From assembly GCA_934667795.1 (NCBI GenBank), contig CAKUMP010000001.1, forward strand, positions 1 to 47,733: 47,733 nt of DNA, in the 5' to 3' direction. Under the pieces are notes generated by a model, which was not told the DNA's origin, did not search any database, and worked only from the letters and a program-made list of their open reading frames with translations. Origin of the DNA: an uncultured Chthoniobacterales bacterium (GTDB lineage Bacteria; Verrucomicrobiota; Verrucomicrobiia; Chthoniobacterales; CAKUMP01). The stretch's first letter is position 1, and each line of letters starts with the position of its first letter. Below are positions 42,967-47,733 of this stretch, one piece after another. The translations under genes and the position numbers were made by a program.

Positions 42967-43902
42967 ATGGCAAAAATTCTGGTTATTCGTGGAGGAGCAA
43001 TTGGGGACTTTGTGGTCACATTGCCTGCGATTGGATTGCTTCGGGAAGCCTTTCCAGATGTGGAAGTGGATATTTTAGGGTATCCTTCGATTATTGCATT
43101 GGCGGAAAACCGCTATTACGCCCGCCGAACACGTGGGATTGAATATGCCGGGATGGCAAAATTTTTTATTCCTGGCGGAGAGTTGCCGGAAGACCTGGTG
43201 GCGTATTTTTCACAATACCAGCAGGTTATCAGTTACATTTTTGATCCGGATCAGTTTTTTGCAAACAACCTGAAAGAAGCAGGGGTAAAGAATCTGATCT
43301 CTGCCTCGCCCAAAATCCTGGACGAAGAACATGCTGCGTACCAGTTGGCGCGTCCGTTGCAGTCACTTGCCTTGTATCTGGAAGAGCCAGGGGCAAAACT
43401 TTTTCCCCGAAAAGAAGATTTTCAAGAGGCAGTCCGGTTGATTTCCGGAAATGAAGAGCCGTATATGGCGATTCATCCTGGAAGTGGAGGGGAGAAAAAG
43501 AACTGGCCCTTGGAGTCCTGGGTGGAGTGGGTGAAGGGGTGGGGGCTGCGTTACGGAAAGCAATATCGCCTGTTGGTGGTGGGTGGTGAAGCAGACGCAG
43601 AGCGGATAAAAGTTCTGGAAGCGGTTTTGGGAGAAACGGGAGTGCGTTTTCAGGTGTTGCGGAGTGTTCCATTGCCTCTGTTGGCTGCGATTTTGGCGCG
43701 AGGGACGGCTTTTCTTGGGCATGACAGTGGGATTTCCCATATTGCAGCAGCAAGTGGAGTTCCGAGCGTTTTGATGTTTGGCCCTACGAATCCGGATGTA
43801 TGGGCGCCCCAAAATAAAAATGTGCGCGTATTAAGCCATCCCTCCGGTCAGGTGCGTTTTACAGTGAAACAAGTGGATGCCGCACTCGAGGAGTTTTTGT
43901 AA
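42967..43902 (+). CDS. Glycosyltransferase family 9 (heptosyltransferase-like)
   Basis: 311 residues. The N-terminal ILVIRGGAIGDFVVTLPAI and the C-terminal AIHPGSGGEKKNWP, FLGHDSGISHIAAASGVPSVLMFGPTNP are the two signature regions of GT9 enzymes such as WaaC and WaaF, which add heptose to the lipopolysaccharide core. The exact sugar is uncertain. Cytoplasmic, acting on the inner face of the membrane. Confidence 0.9.
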   Translation: MAKILVIRGGAIGDFVVTLPAIGLLREAFPDVEVDILGYPSIIALAENRYYARRTRGIEYAGMAKFFIPGGELPEDLVAYFSQYQQVISYIFDPDQFFANNLKEAGVKNLISASPKILDEEHAAYQLARPLQSLALYLEEPGAKLFPRKEDFQEAVRLISGNEEPYMAIHPGSGGEKKNWPLESWVEWVKGWGLRYGKQYRLLVVGGEADAERIKVLEAVLGETGVRFQVLRSVPLPLLAAILARGTAFLGHDSGISHIAAASGVPSVLMFGPTNPDVWAPQNKNVRVLSHPSGQVRFTVKQVDAALEEFL

Positions 43903-44019
43903 AAGATTATTTTCCTTAAAAAACGATTTAGGCTTTTCTGAATAAAAATAATGGATATAAGTGAAAGTTTGTTTTCTGGACGAATTGGACGAAGCTAAGA
44001 AACAGATTTCATATAGAAC

Positions 44020-44625
44020 ATGCGATATAAGACGATTTTAATATTTGGAGCACCTGGGAGTGGAAAAGGAACCCAGGGGGTAGCGCTTGGTAAGATCCCG
44101 GGTTTTTATCATTGTGCGTGTGGAGATGTGTTTCGCTCGCTGGATACGCGAACCGAGCTCGGAAAGAAATTTCTCGAATATAGCAGTAAAGGGTTGCTGG
44201 TGCCGGATGAAGTGACGGTGGAATTGTGGAAAGTCACGATCGAAAGCAATGTGAATGCCCATTTGTTTGCGCCTGAGGAGGATTATCTGGTGCTGGACGG
44301 AATCCCGCGCAATGTGGAGCAGGCAAAGATCATGAGTGGATTAATCGACGTGGTTCATGTGTTTCATCTGAGCTGTCCGGATCGGGAGCAACTGGTAGAA
44401 CGCTTGAAAAAGCGCGCGCTGAAAGATAATCGTCTGGATGACGCGAATGAGGAAGTGATCCGCAACCGGTTATTGACTTACGAAAAGGAATCCAAGCCGG
44501 TGCTGGATTATTATGGCGATGAACTGGTGTCGTGGATTGACGCCGCGCAGCGACCTGTCAAGGTGATGCACGATCTGTTGTCAAAAATCCTGCATTTCAA
44601 CGGGTTTGGGGAGCAGGAGAGTTAA
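44020..44625 (+). CDS. adk: Adenylate kinase-like nucleoside monophosphate kinase
   Basis: 201 residues. P-loop GAPGSGKGTQ at 10-19, CGDVFRS for the NMP site, and VLDGIPRNVEQA. The LID region between KKRALKDNRLDD and RLLTYEKE is short, so this is a short-LID form. It balances ATP, ADP and AMP. The next gene, fmt, begins 44 bases later. Confidence 0.88.
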   Translation: MRYKTILIFGAPGSGKGTQGVALGKIPGFYHCACGDVFRSLDTRTELGKKFLEYSSKGLLVPDEVTVELWKVTIESNVNAHLFAPEEDYLVLDGIPRNVEQAKIMSGLIDVVHVFHLSCPDREQLVERLKKRALKDNRLDDANEEVIRNRLLTYEKESKPVLDYYGDELVSWIDAAQRPVKVMHDLLSKILHFNGFGEQES

Positions 44626-44669
44626 AGAAGAAAGCGAGCAAAGAAGCAAAGACGCAGAATCAGGAAATT

Positions 44670-45638
44670 GTGGGGCAGGAACCGATCAGAGTGGTATTTT
44701 TGGGAACCGGCGATATTGCCATTCCGGCATTTCGTGCGCTGCTGGCAGATGAACGGGTCAAAATGCTGGGACTGGTCACACAGCCGGATCGTCCTTCAGG
44801 GCGGCGCCAGGAATTGACTGCGCCGGAAATCAAGCGTGTGGCGGAAGCCGCAGGTGTTCCGGTATTCCAGCCAGAACGTTTGCGCCTGAAGGAAAATCGG
44901 GAACAATTGGAGCAGTGGGAGGCAGATGTGGCGGTGGTGATGGCGTACGGGCAGATTCTAAGCGAACGCGTGTTAGCCTGGCCTAAGCGTTGGGGCTGTA
45001 TAAATCTGCATGCGTCGTTGTTGCCGAAGTTTCGGGGAGCAGCGCCTATTCATGCGGCGATACTGGCTGGGGAGCAGGAGACCGGGATAACGGTCATGTA
45101 TATGGATAAAGGGGTGGATACAGGAGATATTTTGTTGCAGAAAACGATTTCCATAGGGGAAAGAGAAACGACCGGAAAATTGCATGATCGGTTGGCGCTC
45201 ACTGCGGCGGAAGCGTGTATGGAAGCATTAGATGCACTCAGAGCGGGCGAGGCCGCACGGGTACCACAAGACCATGCGAAGGCCAGTCATTGCGGGAAGT
45301 TGACGCGTGAAGATGGCCAGGTGAACTGGAATGAGCCAGCGGAAGGGGTTGATCGGCGTGTACGGGCTATGAATCCCTGGCCGGCAGCCTTTACGATTTT
45401 TTTTCAGAATGAACGGATGACCAGATTAAAGGTTTATACCGGCGAGGTCGTTGCGGGAGTAAAAGGAAATCCTGGGGAAGTGGTTGGATTGGAAGGGGAT
45501 GGGATGATGGTCGCTTGTGGGAAAAATGGCTATTGCCTGCAGGAAGTCCAGCCGGAAGGCAAGCGTGTGATGACCGCGGCAGAGTTTGCCAGAGGAAGAA
45601 AAATAGAGTTGGGATGGCAATTCCATCAGGATTTATAA
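44670..45638 (+). CDS. fmt: Methionyl-tRNA formyltransferase
   Basis: 322 residues from a GTG start at 44670 preceded by CAGGAAATT. VVFLGTGDIAIPAF opens the protein; INLHASLLPKFRGAAPIHAAI carries the folate and catalytic residues (Asn, His), and ITVMYMDKGVDTGDIL follows with the catalytic Asp. The C-terminal OB-fold includes REDGQVNWNEPA. It formylates initiator Met-tRNA. No peptide deformylase gene is next to it. Confidence 0.94.
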   Translation: MGQEPIRVVFLGTGDIAIPAFRALLADERVKMLGLVTQPDRPSGRRQELTAPEIKRVAEAAGVPVFQPERLRLKENREQLEQWEADVAVVMAYGQILSERVLAWPKRWGCINLHASLLPKFRGAAPIHAAILAGEQETGITVMYMDKGVDTGDILLQKTISIGERETTGKLHDRLALTAAEACMEALDALRAGEAARVPQDHAKASHCGKLTREDGQVNWNEPAEGVDRRVRAMNPWPAAFTIFFQNERMTRLKVYTGEVVAGVKGNPGEVVGLEGDGMMVACGKNGYCLQEVQPEGKRVMTAAEFARGRKIELGWQFHQDL

Positions 45639-45684
45639 GATTGCGATTTTCAAACGCGATAAAATTGCTAAACTATTTCACAAT

Positions 45685-46743
45685 ATGACGACAAATGTAG
45701 ATGATACGAGGATTCGGGCGCTGCGACCGTTAATTCCCCCGGCAATTTTAATTGAAGATATTCCTGTGAGCAGCAGTTCCGCACAGTTGATTACGAAATC
45801 CCGTAAAGAATTAGGACGGATATTTAAAGGAGAAGATGACCGTGTTGCGGTGGTTGTAGGGCCTTGCTCGATTCATGATCCCGTTGCAGCAATGGAATAT
45901 GCCCATAAGTTGAAAGTGCTTGCAGGCAAGTTCGAAGACGACCTGATGCTCGTCATGCGGGTGTATTTTGAAAAACCCCGTACGGTGGTGGGCTGGAAGG
46001 GATTGATTAACGATCCGTTCATTGACAATAGTTTTCAGATCAACAAAGGCTTGAAGCTGGCGCGTCAGTTACTTTCCGACATCAACGAATTAGGGGTGCC
46101 TGCATCTACAGAATTTCTGGATACCATCATCCCGCAATTCATTGCAGATCTGGTGTCCTGGGCGGCTATTGGTGCTCGTACCACGGAAAGCCAGGTGCAT
46201 CGTGAGTTGTCATCCGGGTTGTCGATGCCGGTGGGATTCAAAAATGGAACAGGCGGAAATATCCGGATGGCGGTGGATGCGATACGCTCGGCACGGTGTC
46301 CGCATTGGTTTCCCTCTGTGACAAAACAGGGTGTGGTCGCAATTTTTGAAACCGCCGGGAATGAACATTGTCATGTGATTTTACGTGGTGGACAGCGTAC
46401 CGGTCCCAATTTTCATGCAGAGGCAGTTGCAGAAACCGAAAAAATGCTTCTTCAGGATGGGTTGCCCCCCTACCTGATGATTGACTGCAGTCACGCAAAC
46501 AGTAATAAGGATCATCGTTTGCAACCTCAGGTGGCAGAAGATGTGGCAAAACAAATCGAAAGCGGTACCCGTTCGATTGCCGGCCTCATGCTCGAAAGCC
46601 ATCTCGTGGAAGGGAAACAGGATTACGTCAAAGAAAAGGCCGTTTACGGACAAAGCATCACCGATGGCTGCATTTCATTTGACCAGACGATTCCTGTCCT
46701 GGAGCGTATCGCCAAGGCGGTACAGACTCGACGCAAAAAATAA
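45685..46743 (+). CDS. aroG: 3-deoxy-7-phosphoheptulonate (DAHP) synthase, class I
   Basis: 352 residues of the AroFGH type, which joins phosphoenolpyruvate and erythrose 4-phosphate in the first step of the shikimate pathway. VVVGPCSIHDP, MRVYFEKPRTVVGWKG, GARTTESQVHRE, GFKNGTGG and DCSHANSNKDH are all present, including the metal and PEP ligands. The N-terminal extension fits the feedback-regulated form; which amino acid inhibits it cannot be told. ATG at 45685. Confidence 0.94.
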   Translation: MTTNVDDTRIRALRPLIPPAILIEDIPVSSSSAQLITKSRKELGRIFKGEDDRVAVVVGPCSIHDPVAAMEYAHKLKVLAGKFEDDLMLVMRVYFEKPRTVVGWKGLINDPFIDNSFQINKGLKLARQLLSDINELGVPASTEFLDTIIPQFIADLVSWAAIGARTTESQVHRELSSGLSMPVGFKNGTGGNIRMAVDAIRSARCPHWFPSVTKQGVVAIFETAGNEHCHVILRGGQRTGPNFHAEAVAETEKMLLQDGLPPYLMIDCSHANSNKDHRLQPQVAEDVAKQIESGTRSIAGLMLESHLVEGKQDYVKEKAVYGQSITDGCISFDQTIPVLERIAKAVQTRRKK

Positions 46744-46792
46744 TTTTTTATTTTACATCATATAAAAACATTATTAAAAAAATGTTAATTAT

Positions 46793-47733
46793 ATGAAAAT
46801 GTCCTTTCAGGCATTCTTGAAACTGCCTTTTAGCCGGACGTGTGATGCGTGTAATTCTCCCAGATTATTTCGTCATGCATTTTGGCGGTTCAAGGAGATT
46901 GTATTTCTGGCTGGGCTGTTTTGTGGCATAAATTTGTATGGGCAAACCTGGTATGGTTGGAACTCGGATAATGTGGATTCAAACTGGCATAATTCAGCTA
47001 ATTGGTTGGTTGGCATTGTTCCCAATGGGCCTGATATGGGAGCTTTACTTCAGGGAACTCCAAATGGAGACATTATTACCTTCAGTGAAGAGGTAGAGCT
47101 TCACAGTATAGTTTTTAACGGAAGTTTAACCAAATCCCTTACGATTAACACAGGAGGTTATGATTTAAATATTACAGGGAATGAAGGTATTTCCAATTTT
47201 AGTGCATTTCAGCAAACGATTCTTTTAACAAATGGAAGTATCGGTTCTTTGTTTGGTGAAAGTACCGTTGGAAATGTCATGTTGGAAGTCCTGCATAATT
47301 CGAGTCTTAATTTTCACGATAACACTACTGCGGATAACGCAACGGTGGTGTTGGGTGCGAGTGGGCAGTTGACAGTACAAGTGGAGGATGTGTTATCGAT
47401 TGGTTCGCTTTCGGGTGGAGGGACGGTTACCTTTGGCGGAGGGGGAACAGTCACTTTGGCGTTAGGGGGGCTGAATCAGGATAATGTTTATAATGGGGCG
47501 ATAGGAGAAACAGTCGGTACGGTCGGGACACTGAAAAAAATCGATACGGGTGCGCTGACTTTGAGTGGAGCAAATACCTATAGCGGGGGTACCATTCTGG
47601 AGGGCGGAACGCTTCGAGTAGGGCATAATAATGCATTGGGAACGGGGACCTTGCACATTGCTTCTTCGGGTGTCACGCTGGCAACAAATGGTGCTCCACA
47701 AACGATTAATAATAATATTCTCGTGGACGGAGA
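46793..47733 (+). CDS. Autotransporter-associated beta-strand repeat protein, 5' part
   Basis: The frame is open from ATG 46793 to the window end (313 codons). A long signal sequence with hydrophobic core EIVFLAGLFCGINLYGQ ends near residue 50. The passenger is rich in Gly, Thr and Asn, with WNSDNVDSNWHNSANWL near the start and a clear repeat unit: LKKIDTGALTLSGANTYSGG then TILEGGTLRVGHNNALGTGTL. This is the repeat common in large surface or secreted proteins of Verrucomicrobia-like bacteria. The C-terminus, which would show an autotransporter barrel or PEP-CTERM anchor, is outside. Confidence 0.85.
   Translation, partial: MKMSFQAFLKLPFSRTCDACNSPRLFRHAFWRFKEIVFLAGLFCGINLYGQTWYGWNSDNVDSNWHNSANWLVGIVPNGPDMGALLQGTPNGDIITFSEEVELHSIVFNGSLTKSLTINTGGYDLNITGNEGISNFSAFQQTILLTNGSIGSLFGESTVGNVMLEVLHNSSLNFHDNTTADNATVVLGASGQLTVQVEDVLSIGSLSGGGTVTFGGGGTVTLALGGLNQDNVYNGAIGETVGTVGTLKKIDTGALTLSGANTYSGGTILEGGTLRVGHNNALGTGTLHIASSGVTLATNGAPQTINNNILVDG

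Overview
The window most likely comes from a Gram-negative bacterium of the PVC group, probably Verrucomicrobiota or Kiritimatiellota. Support: an autotransporter-associated beta-strand repeat protein at the right edge, outer-membrane sugar/lipid genes (lipid A N-domain protein, heptosyltransferase-like GT9), two S23-type four-helix-bundle genes, and many short repeats between genes. This placement rests on gene content and recalled family distributions, not on a search.

Layout. 1-5332: end of an ABC-2 permease, then sbcD-sbcC. 5337-6019: a four-helix-bundle gene bracketed by inverted 9-mer repeats. 6335-9065: an NCS2-like permease and a Ca/Na antiporter. 9340-12772: an arsenic cluster (arsR, arsC, truncated arsM, acr3, small Cys protein) preceded by remains of two more ars-associated genes. 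12804-18299: a restriction cluster on the minus strand (HsdR/Mrr remnant, McrB, McrC, ADP-ribosylglycohydrolase) with a frameshifted excisionase-like gene and a divergent XRE regulator. 18296-19707: AIG2-like and class II glutamine amidotransferase fragments separated by a second four-helix-bundle cassette. The amidotransferase fragment runs to the 3' end of the tmRNA gene (19708-20063, minus), a classic integration site, so the segment to its left is probably an acquired island.

20099-28673: a hybrid sensor kinase and a pyruvate dehydrogenase operon (DUF6580-like membrane protein, E1 alpha, E1 beta, E2, E3). 28882-32255: an ABM-fold-like protein with cysteine synthase, a lipid A N-domain protein, and a cysteine desulfurase. 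32474-33268: an RRM protein followed by two decayed partial copies. 33261-35999: ruvB, a carotenoid (CruF-like) membrane protein and a PHP phosphatase. 36146-36480: a nine-copy tandem array. 36596-39396: miaB, a membrane protein, an alpha/beta hydrolase. 39512-40695: gspF/pilC split by a -1 frameshift at an A_AAA_AAC heptamer. 40849-46743: M23 peptidase, SRP RNA, a coiled-coil gene with an in-frame stop, a lipoprotein, GT9, adenylate kinase, fmt, DAHP synthase. 46793 to the end: a partial autotransporter-like protein.

The most interesting theme is a set of short repeats with 7- or 9-base periods. They sit at or within a few bases of stop codons and bracket both four-helix-bundle genes in inverted orientation, one of which split a host gene pair. 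This looks like a small mobile or repeat-propagating system that I cannot match to a named element.
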